From the NCBI GenBank assembly GCA_002478145.1, contig DLMI01000077.1, positions 1 through 13,969 of the forward strand: 13,969 nucleotides of DNA. Reading direction: 5' to 3'. Shown in pieces: positions 6,266-13,335 of this stretch. Position numbers and translations under genes: made by a program. The notes under the pieces are model-generated. The model did not search any database and was not told the DNA's origin. It worked only from the letters and a program-made list of their open reading frames with translations. The DNA is from Acidobacteria bacterium UBA7540 (GTDB lineage: Bacteria; Acidobacteriota; Terriglobia; UBA7540). The first letter of the stretch is position 1. The number at the start of each line of letters is the position of its first letter.

Positions 6266-6307
6266 ATGTGCGGACGCTATCGATTTCGTCTCCCGAGAAG
6301 AGTTTAG
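6266..6307 (+). pseudogene. N-terminal stub of an SRAP (YedK/HMCES-type) peptidase
   Basis: ATG 6266 begins MCGRYRF and reaches TAG 6305 after 13 codons. The start M-C-G-R-Y/F is the hallmark of SOS response-associated peptidase (SRAP) proteins, whose Cys2 is exposed by Met removal and crosslinks abasic sites in single-stranded DNA. Nothing downstream continues the family, so only the first few codons remain. A CATAAT box (6254-6259) lies close upstream and may be part of the old promoter. The motif is short, so chance cannot be excluded. Confidence 0.45.
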
Positions 6308-6621
6308 GAGGCCGCTTTAGGCGAAATATCGGGTAGCGGGAAATGTTGCAGTATAAACAACCGAATCATTGTGAGCGGCCTAATAGCCGCATCGACTCCG
6401 TCGATAAAGAACATATCTCGTAGCACATCATCCGCCTCGATTCCCTCGACCGCAGCGGAATTTAATGCCAGTGCCGTCGGGTGAGCGAACTTGGAAAATA
6501 GCTTATTGAGCGATGAAAAGTTCTTGCCTTGACCCACCTCCACCGCCGCTTCTGAAACGCGCTTGAAGTCATCATTAAGGCCCGTCACGTCAAAAGGGAA
6601 ATAGCTCTGAGTAGTTGCCAA
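6304..6621 (-). CDS. Hypothetical protein, probably 5'-truncated
   Basis: A 105-codon frame from TTG 6621 to a stop at 6304. The sequence looks like a natural, mostly helical domain. FSSLNKLFSKFAHPTALAL (about 35-53) recalls an N-K-x-x-S-K-x-x-H-P-T pattern that I associate with uncharacterised bacterial proteins, often near their C-termini. No SD precedes the TTG and an in-frame TAA lies only three codons upstream, so the real N-terminus is probably lost. Its 3' end touches the SRAP stub. It is best read as one more fragment in the decayed 5546-6621 block; no function is offered. Confidence 0.45.
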   Translation of the reverse strand: MATTQSYFPFDVTGLNDDFKRVSEAAVEVGQGKNFSSLNKLFSKFAHPTALALNSAAVEGIEADDVLRDMFFIDGVDAAIRPLTMIRLFILQHFPLPDISPKAAS

Positions 6622-6743
6622 TAAAGTTTAGCTGATGGGGCTCGGAAGAGGTGATTCTTTGGCACGCCAACTCCGAAACTCGGATGCCTCGGGAAAACCT
6701 CCATTCAGTCCGTTTAACCTAGCGATACAGGGCTCAAAGCTGT

Positions 6744-7445
6744 TCAGTCAAGAATTGTCACTGAACCGGTACCAATGTCGTAATAACCGGCAACGACCTT
6801 GACCTTGCCTTGCTTCACCATGCCTGAGATCACAGTCGAGGACTCCCGCAACAGAGCCGCCTGGATCTTAGCGTTCGCTTTGGTAGTCGCTTCAAGATTC
6901 GGTCCCGCCTGATCGACCGCCGGTTGAATGTGCGGAAAAAGCGCGCTGATTTGTCCGGCGGCCTCCTTGCCCTGGATCGTCGCCTTGACCGCGCCACAGT
7001 TAGCGTGCCCCATGACCAGAATCACCTCAGTACCCAGCACCGCGACACCATATTCAAGGCTGGCAATGATTTCCGGGGTAACGAAATTTCCCGCAATCCG
7101 TGTAACAAATAGATGGCCTATGGTCTGATCGAAGATGAGTTCGACGGGCACTCGAGAATCGGCGCACGACAGCAAGGCGGCAAACGGCTCCTGCTTATCA
7201 ATCGTCTTTTCCTTAAGAATCGCAAGATCGTGCTCATTAGAAGTCATGCGACCTGTAACGAATCGCTTGTTGCCCGCCATCAACTCAGCCAACGCCCCAT
7301 CCGGAGTGAGCGTACTCTGCGCCCGCACCTCCGGAGGGAGCGCAAGTTCAAGGCCGCCCGTCAGCAAGCCGACAACCGCCCCTGTTACGCCCATATGCAA
7401 GAATCGCCGCCTGGACTCTGCCTGATTCGAAAAAGATGTACTCAT
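6744..7445 (-). CDS. Beta-class carbonic anhydrase with Tat signal peptide
   Basis: A 233-residue protein that interconverts CO2 and bicarbonate. The N-terminus has a twin-arginine motif (SRRRFL, 11-16), a hydrophobic segment (18-36) and a probable cleavage site at VRA-Q (41-44), so export of a folded, zinc-loaded enzyme by the Tat route is predicted. The mature part has the beta-CA zinc set: C94 with D96 and R98 in LLSCADSRVP, and H147 and C150 in VMGHANCGAV. The C-terminal KVVAGYYDIGTGSVTIL is the usual last strand pair. ATG 7445 is preferred to the 26-codon-longer frame because GAGAGG/GAGGAAAG stands just before it and the Tat motif then lies near the N-terminus. It is monocistronic with a plausible promoter at 7522-7551. 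Nearby genes give no hint of a carboxysome. Confidence 0.92.
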   Translation of the reverse strand: MSTSFSNQAESRRRFLHMGVTGAVVGLLTGGLELALPPEVRAQSTLTPDGALAELMAGNKRFVTGRMTSNEHDLAILKEKTIDKQEPFAALLSCADSRVPVELIFDQTIGHLFVTRIAGNFVTPEIIASLEYGVAVLGTEVILVMGHANCGAVKATIQGKEAAGQISALFPHIQPAVDQAGPNLEATTKANAKIQAALLRESSTVISGMVKQGKVKVVAGYYDIGTGSVTILD

Positions 7446-7521
7446 GTCTTTCCTCTCTTCTCTCGGCCAACGAGCGTGCTGCTGTCCACATCTGGTCTCT
7501 TGCGTTTTCGGATAGGCCAGC

Positions 7522-7551
7522 ATTGTAGATCGATGTTCACCGGGTGCTCAA
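7522..7551 (-). promoter_or_regulatory. Candidate sigma-70-type promoter for the carbonic anhydrase
   Basis: Read on the minus strand, TTGAGC (7551-7546) and TACAAT (7527-7522) are separated by 18 bp and lie about 77 bp before ATG 7445. The boxes are near consensus. The -35 box lies close to the left edge of the repeat at 7562-7672. Confidence 0.4.
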
Positions 7552-7561
7552 GTTTCCCGAT

Positions 7562-7672
7562 TCACGGGCAAACCGCAAGTGACAGTTGACGTAACCAGGC
7601 GATGTCACAAGCTTGCGCCGTCTGTTCGCCCGTCAGCTGGGGTTTTGAGCGTAATGGCGATGTTTCAACACT
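7562..7672 (+). repeat. Degenerate IS-end-like repeat
   Basis: Blocks shared, in the same order and orientation, with 12420-12511 are TCACGGGCAAAC (7562-7573), AACCAGGCGAT (7593-7603) and GAGCGTAATGGCGAT (7647-7661; GAGCGTAATCGGGAT in the other copy). The middle has diverged. It fills the gap between the carbonic anhydrase and the hydrolase gene. No ORF within it is convincing. Confidence 0.5.
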
Positions 7673-7741
7673 TTCAACACCTATCAGGGAGGAACTAGCC
7701 GTGTTGGTTTCTGGCCCGAAGTTCCATACAATTGCGGACTC

Positions 7742-8548
7742 TTACTGGGCTTTCATTTGTGCTTCAAGAAAGGCCAGCACATCAGCTCCCCACACGTCTG
7801 TTGCCGAGGAACAGAATCCCCAATGTCCATCCTGATGGCTCCTGCCGAAGGCCGGGTAGATCTTTGATTGAAAGTCTTTGTGCTTCTTATTTGCTTCCTT
7901 GCTCAAGACATGGCTGGGATCAAGACTGTAATCGTTCTCTGCCTGAATCAGAAACACGGGCGCTGTGGCACGATCGACCGCGCGAATTAGGAGGTCTTGG
8001 AGCAACTGGTTTTGCCCCCACGACATCGCACCCGGAGCGAACGGCACGAGCGCCTTTACGCCCAGGTCGCGCTCACCAGCGAGCAAGGTTTGGATGCCAC
8101 CGTAGGAGCACCCCGAAATGGCGATCCGAGCAGGATCAACGAAGGTCCGAGACCTCAGATAGTTTAGGCCAGCAATTACATCGTCAACCTCGGCCTGCTG
8201 AAGCTCGACCACGCGTAGGGCGCGCTCGCTTGGAGGCGTCTGCGCGACCTGATCTTGGATGTAGTCACCCGGAGAGCGACCTTGCCCTCGGCGATGCGGA
8301 ACAAAGAACACGTAGGAATGCGCGGTGTAGAAATTGGCCAACGCCGGTTGAGAACCCGGCAGCTTCTCGCTGCCATGATTCCACACGATTGCCCGAAAAG
8401 GGCCACTGCCCTCAGGCTTCCAAAGAAACCCGTGCAACTGCCGTCCACCGCTAGAAAAGACAACTTCTTCAGGCTTGGATTGGGCAACGGCTCCCCCGGC
8501 TGCGGGGAGAGCGATGAAAGCAAACAACATTAGTGCCCGGATTTTCAT
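7742..8548 (-). CDS. Secreted alpha/beta hydrolase (dienelactone hydrolase/prolyl oligopeptidase-like)
   Basis: A 268-residue protein with a signal peptide (MKIRALMLFAFIALPAAGGA, cleavage near AVAQ), so it acts in the periplasm or outside. The alpha/beta-hydrolase core shows an oxyanion region (IVWNHGSEKLPGS, 54-66), FFVPHRRGQGRS (81-91), the nucleophile elbow SGCSYGG with S148, the acid region QAENDYSLDP (D206 the likely acid, D210 an alternative) and the catalytic His H242 in QDGHWGF. These fit a Ser-His-Asp esterase or peptidase of the DLH/S9-like group; the substrate cannot be read. ATG 8548 is set by the signal peptide. No SD precedes it and a TACAAT box (8563-8558) lies only 9 nt upstream, so the message may be leaderless or nearly so. 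It is divergent from the TonB-dependent receptor. Confidence 0.85.
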   Translation of the reverse strand: MKIRALMLFAFIALPAAGGAVAQSKPEEVVFSSGGRQLHGFLWKPEGSGPFRAIVWNHGSEKLPGSQPALANFYTAHSYVFFVPHRRGQGRSPGDYIQDQVAQTPPSERALRVVELQQAEVDDVIAGLNYLRSRTFVDPARIAISGCSYGGIQTLLAGERDLGVKALVPFAPGAMSWGQNQLLQDLLIRAVDRATAPVFLIQAENDYSLDPSHVLSKEANKKHKDFQSKIYPAFGRSHQDGHWGFCSSATDVWGADVLAFLEAQMKAQ

Positions 8549-8557
8549 GCAAACGCT

Positions 8558-8563
8558 ATTGTA
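8558..8563 (-). promoter_or_regulatory. Candidate -10 box of the hydrolase gene
   Basis: TACAAT on the minus strand ends 9 nt before ATG 8548. No good -35 box is found at 16-18 bp, so the call is tentative. If used, transcription would begin within a few bases of the start codon. Confidence 0.3.
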
Positions 8564-8703
8564 GCTATGGATTTGAAGGGGGTGTTGTGATCAGCCGATT
8601 CGCTCAGAACCCGGTCAATGAGTAGTATCGCGATGTTATGCCAGTTATTGAATGTACAACACACGGCAGCTATCATCTGAACGGCAGCCCGGATTGTCTC
8701 AGA

Positions 8704-8709
8704 TATAAT
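8704..8709 (+). promoter_or_regulatory. Candidate -10 box of the TonB-dependent receptor
   Basis: A perfect TATAAT ends 5 nt before GTG 8715. Transcription would then start at or just inside that codon, implying either a leaderless message or a downstream true start. No convincing -35 box lies 16-18 bp upstream. Confidence 0.35.
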
Positions 8710-8714
8710 CACGC

Positions 8715-11700
8715 GTGCGCGCTCACGCAACGCCTCGAACCTTTCATACGGCCTTCCGACTGATCGAGAAGTATTTGCTGTTGGGACTGATGGTCGCGAT
8801 CGCGCTCAGAGCACAACAAAGTTCGCCGTTTGCGTCGGCCTGGGCTGGCGTGGTACGCACGGCTGCCGGAGAACCTGTGGCCGGCGCGAAGGTAACTGTA
8901 TTCGCACCCGCCGCTAAAGAGAACCTAACCGCAGTTACACGGACCGATGGAAGGTTCGCGATCGCGGACATTCGACTCGGGCCACATAGCGTGAGCGTGC
9001 AACTTCCCGGGCAAGGTCCGACAGCGCCAGTGTCGGTGAATATTATTGGCGTAACAGTTGTGCTGACGGTATCCGATCAAAACGTGCTGTCAATTGCAGC
9101 CAATCCGCAGACTCCTGCAGCAGGGGTGTCGAATGGAAACCCGAACACGACTTCGAATGCCGCTAGCGGAACAAGCGGGGAGAAACTCTCCAGCCAAAAG
9201 GTAAATGAGTTGCCGTTGAATGGACGCGACTTCAGCACGCTGTTGTTGTTAGCAGCGGGCACTATGACCGACGTGAATGGGCAGACAAATTTCACTCAGC
9301 AGTTTGCCATCAACGGACAACGCGGCGTAGAAGCCGTGTTCGCTATGGACGCCGCGGATGTTAGCGATCCCGAAATGGGTGGGAGCACATTCACGAATTT
9401 CAACGTGGATGCGATTCAGGAGCTGCAGTCAAGCTCGGGGTGGATGCCGGCCGACATCGGGCGAGGCGCGGCAGGTTTCACGAACATCGTGACACGATCT
9501 GGGAAAGGCGGATTTCACGGGTCCTTCTTCGAGTTCTTAAGAAACTCTGCTCTCGATGCGCGGAATTATTTCGATCATCCGTCGATTGCCGAGCCAGGCC
9601 GGATACCCCCGTTCCGGAGGAACGAGTTCGGATTTACGAACGGTGGCCCGATTGTGTTGCCGAATGTTTATGACGGGCGGGACCGGACCTTTTATTTTGT
9701 GCAGTATCAGGGATTCAGGCAGGTGTTGGGAACGACCCAGGTGCTGGCCGTGCCTACGGCGGCAGAGAGGGAGGGCCAGGACGTGGTGACGTACCTGGAC
9801 GGCAGCACGGACACGCTGCAAATAGCGGGGAATCCGAATAGCCCGGGAGTAAACCCGGCGATTGGTGCTGTACTTGCGCACTATCCACTGCCCAATAATC
9901 CCACAGGCGCGTATGGTGCGCGTACGTACGCTGCACCATCGAATGTGGTGACGAATGCAGATCAATTCTCTGTTCGCATCGATCAGAAATTGGGGACAAA
10001 AGGACAACTATTTGGTCGATTCAATTACGACAATCTGACGGGACCGACCACAAATCCGGATCAGACACTGCTTGATCCGAGCTTCGGCGTAACGTATGTG
10101 GATCGCCAGCGGAACGGAGTGATCAAATACACGCGCACCGTTTCTCCACGGTTTCTCTGGTCGGCATCGCTGAGTCTCACGCGGACAACGCCTTCCTTTG
10201 TGACGCCGAACCACACCGATCCGGCTCTCAAGTTCAATGACGGTCTTTACGAGGCGTACAACAGTGCGGCGGGTTCGGTGATCTCATCGTTTGGGAATCT
10301 GTTCCAGGGACAATTGAATTTTGCGTGGACGACCGCGCGACACGCAGTGAAATGGGGTGTGGAGGGCCGGCTGAATCGGGACACGACATACTTTGGGATC
10401 AGCCCGAACGGAGAATATGATTTCGGCGGCGGGACGGTTTATTCCCTAGCGTTCATCCCTTCTGCGAGTGGACAGCACGACGTGCAGGTGGGTCAGCCTC
10501 TACCAGACACGCTGAGCAGTCTGTTGCTCGGGTATCCGTATGGATACACGATCGCAGTCGCGCCGCCTCACGCATCGAACGGCGCGCATATTGGACCGGC
10601 AGCGATCAATCGAAACGATGTGAACGCCTACCTCGAGGACACGTGGAAGATCACTCTGCACTGGACGCTCGACTATGGACTGCGGTACGAGGTCTACACG
10701 CCGATTTCGGAGCGGGCGAACCGGACGTCGAGTTTTCTGAATCCGTTTCCGCCCGCGGGTGTTGGGCAAGAGTACTTGATCAATCCTCAGCCCACCTATC
10801 AGACAAGCTGGAACGGCTGGGGTCCCCGTGTGCAGCTGGACTGGAATGCGCCACGAGCCGTGCATCTGCACATGGGCGGGGCGATTACAGTGATCCCTCC
10901 GAATATCTGGCAAGACAATCTTCTGACAGGGTCAACGCCGTACGTTGTGTATCCGCGCGTGAATGCGGCACAGAACGGGGAGATTGCCTACGGATTCCAA
11001 ATCACACCGGACGAATTGCCGCAGGTCTACAACACAGCGGGCGTAAACGTACTGGCCAGCGGCGATCCGAAAAAAGTGCCGGCGAACACGGTTATGGACG
11101 TGGATCGATACCAGCAAGATTTGGCAGCACTGTCGCCGAGCCATCAGCTTTCGCTGCTGAGTCTGGCCGGCATCGACCGGCGCTTTGGCAATGCATATTT
11201 GCAGACTTGGACGTTAGGGCTGGAGCGCGCCTTCGGCGGCCTGACGGCCGATGTCGCGTATGTTGGAACATCGGCGTTTCGACTTCCCAGAATGTCATAT
11301 CCCAACGCCTATCCCGGAGCGGATTCGGAATTTTCGCGGTTTACAAACTTCGACACCAGCGGAGCGGTGATGGGAGGATTCGGCTTCGAGTCGGTGATGA
11401 CGGCAACATCGCACTCGTCGTACAACGCATTGCAGACCTCATTCTCGGGAAATGTTGGGCACAATGGTCCGTCGTTGCAAGCGGGCTACACCTGGGGCAA
11501 ATCTCTCGATGATGTCAGCGGCATCCTCGGAGGGACGGGGTCCACTGGCGCCGTGACATTGTTCAGCCCGCAAGACCCGTTCGATACGCAAGCAGAGCGA
11601 GGGCCATCGAGCTTTGACGTGACGCACGCCTTCACGTTGAGTGCGGCGCAGGATTTGCATCTGCAGCATTTCGGATTCCAGTCGGATCGAGCCCGCCTCT

Positions 11701-12221
11701 TGACCAAGGGCTGGGAGTTGTTGAGCATCTCGACGATCACAGGTGGCTCACCGTTTACGGTGTACTCGGGGATTCAGCAGACGGGGGCGGGGACGATTGG
11801 CGCAGACCGGCCGGACCAGACCGGGAAGCCGGACCTCTCGACCGCCGGCAGTTCTACGCGCCCGCGGGACGATTATTTTGGGCTTGGTGCGAACAACGCA
11901 AGTTTCTTTTCTATTCCCATCGGCATAGCGGGGGGAACCGGACCAAACTCGGGGCGCTTTGGAACGCTCGGTCGTAATACATTTCGCGGCCCTGCATATT
12001 ACGATTTTGATTTTGCGATCATCAAGACAACTCCGATTGGCCACCGAGAAAGCGGTCTGGAGCGCGCAGACTTGCAGTTTCGTGGGGAGTTTTTCAATCT
12101 GTGCAACATCGTGAATATGGGGCTGCCCGCGAACATCATCAAGGGTACAGGGTTTGGCATGATCAGCAAGACCGCGGGAACTTCGCGGCAAATTCAGTTT
12201 TCGCTAAAGCTCATCTATTGA
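8715..12221 (+). CDS. TonB-dependent receptor-like outer membrane protein with carboxypeptidase-regulatory domain (Oar-like)
   Basis: A 1168-residue outer membrane protein of the acidobacterial Oar-like group. The N-terminal hydrophobic stretch (about 19-33, ending LRAQQ) is a signal peptide. It is followed by a carboxypeptidase-regulatory-like beta domain (about 40-105, with AGEPVAGAKVTVF and TRTDGRFAIADI), a Ser/Asn/Thr-rich linker, and the plug region with LPLNGRDFSTLLLLAAG, FNVDAIQEL, GRGAAGFTNIVTRSGKGGFHG and FFEFLRNSALDARNYF. A long beta-barrel follows, ending QIQFSLKLIY; the terminal aromatic residue suits BAM-mediated insertion. It probably imports or binds large substrates such as oligosaccharides or peptides. 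The start is uncertain: GTG 8715 has no SD and lies 5 nt after TATAAT; TTG codons near 8772-8778 after GAGAAG are alternatives. No frameshift is seen. The neighbouring hydrolase is divergent and could be functionally linked. Confidence 0.9.
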   Translation: MRAHATPRTFHTAFRLIEKYLLLGLMVAIALRAQQSSPFASAWAGVVRTAAGEPVAGAKVTVFAPAAKENLTAVTRTDGRFAIADIRLGPHSVSVQLPGQGPTAPVSVNIIGVTVVLTVSDQNVLSIAANPQTPAAGVSNGNPNTTSNAASGTSGEKLSSQKVNELPLNGRDFSTLLLLAAGTMTDVNGQTNFTQQFAINGQRGVEAVFAMDAADVSDPEMGGSTFTNFNVDAIQELQSSSGWMPADIGRGAAGFTNIVTRSGKGGFHGSFFEFLRNSALDARNYFDHPSIAEPGRIPPFRRNEFGFTNGGPIVLPNVYDGRDRTFYFVQYQGFRQVLGTTQVLAVPTAAEREGQDVVTYLDGSTDTLQIAGNPNSPGVNPAIGAVLAHYPLPNNPTGAYGARTYAAPSNVVTNADQFSVRIDQKLGTKGQLFGRFNYDNLTGPTTNPDQTLLDPSFGVTYVDRQRNGVIKYTRTVSPRFLWSASLSLTRTTPSFVTPNHTDPALKFNDGLYEAYNSAAGSVISSFGNLFQGQLNFAWTTARHAVKWGVEGRLNRDTTYFGISPNGEYDFGGGTVYSLAFIPSASGQHDVQVGQPLPDTLSSLLLGYPYGYTIAVAPPHASNGAHIGPAAINRNDVNAYLEDTWKITLHWTLDYGLRYEVYTPISERANRTSSFLNPFPPAGVGQEYLINPQPTYQTSWNGWGPRVQLDWNAPRAVHLHMGGAITVIPPNIWQDNLLTGSTPYVVYPRVNAAQNGEIAYGFQITPDELPQVYNTAGVNVLASGDPKKVPANTVMDVDRYQQDLAALSPSHQLSLLSLAGIDRRFGNAYLQTWTLGLERAFGGLTADVAYVGTSAFRLPRMSYPNAYPGADSEFSRFTNFDTSGAVMGGFGFESVMTATSHSSYNALQTSFSGNVGHNGPSLQAGYTWGKSLDDVSGILGGTGSTGAVTLFSPQDPFDTQAERGPSSFDVTHAFTLSAAQDLHLQHFGFQSDRARLLTKGWELLSISTITGGSPFTVYSGIQQTGAGTIGADRPDQTGKPDLSTAGSSTRPRDDYFGLGANNASFFSIPIGIAGGTGPNSGRFGTLGRNTFRGPAYYDFDFAIIKTTPIGHRESGLERADLQFRGEFFNLCNIVNMGLPANIIKGTGFGMISKTAGTSRQIQFSLKLIY

Positions 12222-12419
12222 GCCTGTCCTGCAGTGAGTCAGGTTTACGGAAGGACAGAAACATGCCTTTTCCGGTCACTCAGTAGCAATGAAGCACTCC
12301 TGTGACGGCATCTCTTAACGGCCAGGGCTGTATCTTCTGTGCATCTAGGTCGTGATAACCCGACAGTTCAAAATGCGGCGCGGACTTGAGTTCGAAACAT
12401 CCGTTCGATAACCCCCAGG

Positions 12420-12511
12420 TCACGGGCAAACGGGGGTCAATTGGCGAAACCAGGCGATAACGCTCAAAACCCCCTCAGTGAGCGTAATCGGGATATTTCG
12501 CCAATTGACAG
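12420..12511 (+). repeat. IS-end-like inverted repeat pair, best-preserved copy
   Basis: Two arms of about 30 nt face each other. The left arm, 12436-12466, starts GTCAATTGGCGAAACCAGGC and ends ATAACGCTCA. The right arm, 12479-12510, starts TGAGCGTAATCGGGATATTT and ends CGCCAATTGAC. The outer 12 bases are perfect complements and the inner 10 have one mismatch. Only about 12 nt (AAACCCCCTCAG) separate them. This looks like two terminal inverted repeats abutting, as in a miniature element or an internally deleted insertion sequence. Related, more decayed copies lie at 7562-7672 and 13283-13335. Confidence 0.6.
12505..12510 (+). promoter_or_regulatory. Outward-facing TTGACA at the repeat edge
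   Basis: A consensus -35 hexamer forms the right end of the repeat and points at the lectin-fold gene 32 bp away. The best -10-like string (TATAAG, 12532-12537) is 21 bp downstream, longer than normal, so function is doubtful. Confidence 0.2.
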
Positions 12512-12541
12512 TCTGCGAATTGAGTGTCCAGTATAAGGATT

Positions 12542-13255
12542 ATGGCCTGCGTCATCCGCAAGGGTCATTTTTCCGTGATGGCTGGTGTTCTGGTGTGTCT
12601 GCTAATGCGCTGCGTTTCGACAGCCCAAGTTTTCAAGCTAGATTCCACAAAGGGATTGCAGCCCCACGATGTGACAGTTGAAGCGGTGGCTTACCACGGT
12701 CACAAAGCGGTCCGAGTCTTGCCCGCGGCGGCTGCGGAGGCAGAATTGGTGGCCCCGAAAAACGGCGAAGGCGGTGGGATCGTTGTGCTCCCGGGAACAG
12801 CGTTCCATAGCGGCACGATTGAGCTGGATGTCGCAGGTAGGACGAGGGCCGGAGCGCTGCCCGATCCCCGCGGGTTCATTGGTGTGGCCTTCCGGGTGGC
12901 CCCTGAGCCGTCAAAGTACGAATGTATTTATATTCGCCCTACCAACGGTCGTGCCGACGACCAAGTGCGGAGGAATCACTCGACGCAATACATCTCCATG
13001 CCTGAGTACGAATGGTCGAGGCTTCGGAAGGAATCACCGGGACAGTACGAGTCGTATGTGGATTTGGTACCCGGCGAGTGGACGAAAATCAAGATCGAAG
13101 TGAGCGGAGTGAAGGCGCGATTATTCGTCAACGATTCAACACAGCCCGTGCTGATAGTGAACGATTTAAAACATGGTGACAGCGAAGGTGCCGTGGCGTT
13201 GTGGATCGGCCTAGGAACCGAAGGGTACTTCGCCAATTTGCGCCTTTCGAAGTAA
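12542..13255 (+). CDS. Secreted concanavalin-like (LamG/DUF1080-type) domain protein
   Basis: A 237-residue protein. The N-terminus has basic residues and a hydrophobic core (about 11-25) ending CVSTAQ, a type I signal peptide; a Cys follows LLMR, but the Arg before it argues against a lipobox. The mature part resembles the jelly-roll of LamG/3-keto-disaccharide hydrolase (DUF1080) proteins: strands around SGTIELDVAGR, FIGVAFRVAP, KYECIYIRPTNGR, the PGEWTKIKIEVSG strand pair, KARLFVNDS and the closing GYFANLRLS. Such domains bind or cleave carbohydrate; catalytic residues could not be assigned. ATG 12542 is chosen over GTG 12524 because AAGGA precedes it, though only 2 nt away; ATG 12578 is another option that keeps the signal peptide. 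The gene is bracketed by two copies of the dispersed repeat. Confidence 0.75.
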   Translation: MACVIRKGHFSVMAGVLVCLLMRCVSTAQVFKLDSTKGLQPHDVTVEAVAYHGHKAVRVLPAAAAEAELVAPKNGEGGGIVVLPGTAFHSGTIELDVAGRTRAGALPDPRGFIGVAFRVAPEPSKYECIYIRPTNGRADDQVRRNHSTQYISMPEYEWSRLRKESPGQYESYVDLVPGEWTKIKIEVSGVKARLFVNDSTQPVLIVNDLKHGDSEGAVALWIGLGTEGYFANLRLSK

Positions 13256-13282
13256 CTGGCGTCTTTCAACTGCTGTTTTATA

Positions 13283-13335
13283 GATCAGGCGATTACACGT
13301 TTTGACCGCTGGTCATTAAGTGCAATAGAGATGTT
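13283..13335 (+). repeat. Degenerate IS-end-like repeat overlapping the 3' end of the membrane protein gene
   Basis: ATCAGGCGATTACACGTTTT (13284-13303) corresponds to ACCAGGCGATAACGCTCAAA at 12449-12468. AAGTGCAATAGAGATGTTAC (13318-13337) corresponds to the right arm with GAGCGTAATCGGGATATTT. Similarity is clear but worn. The orientation equals that of the copies at 7562 and 12420. It supplies the last codons of the minus-strand ORF ending at 13293. Confidence 0.4.

Larger units (their letters stand above)
12222..12541. other. 320-bp gap holding a repeat and the upstream region of the lectin-fold gene
   Basis: No gene is seen between the receptor stop and the next start. The first 60 bases contain TGTCCT and AGGACA arms around about 20 nt, too loose to call a terminator. 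12411-12436 has ACCCCC/GGGGGT arms, and 12420-12511 is the best copy of the dispersed repeat. Confidence 0.5.

Noticed and set aside
5450..6307. An active defence island (AAA+ ATPase, HsdR, SRAP)
   Set aside because: HsdR and SRAP are only fragments, no methylase, specificity subunit or effector is present, and the AAA+ protein is a Ycf46-like family member not known for defence.
7732..8454. 240-codon plus-strand frame opposite the alpha/beta hydrolase
   Set aside because: The opposite strand has a signal peptide and a complete catalytic triad; this frame is Arg/Pro-rich with no motif.
10643..11512. 289-codon plus-strand frame inside the TonB-dependent receptor
   Set aside because: It overlaps continuous barrel coding sequence in another frame and has no SD or recognisable domain.
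12225..12256. TGTCCT/AGGACA hairpin after the receptor stop as a terminator
   Set aside because: The loop is about 20 nt, the stem only 6 bp, and no T-tract follows.
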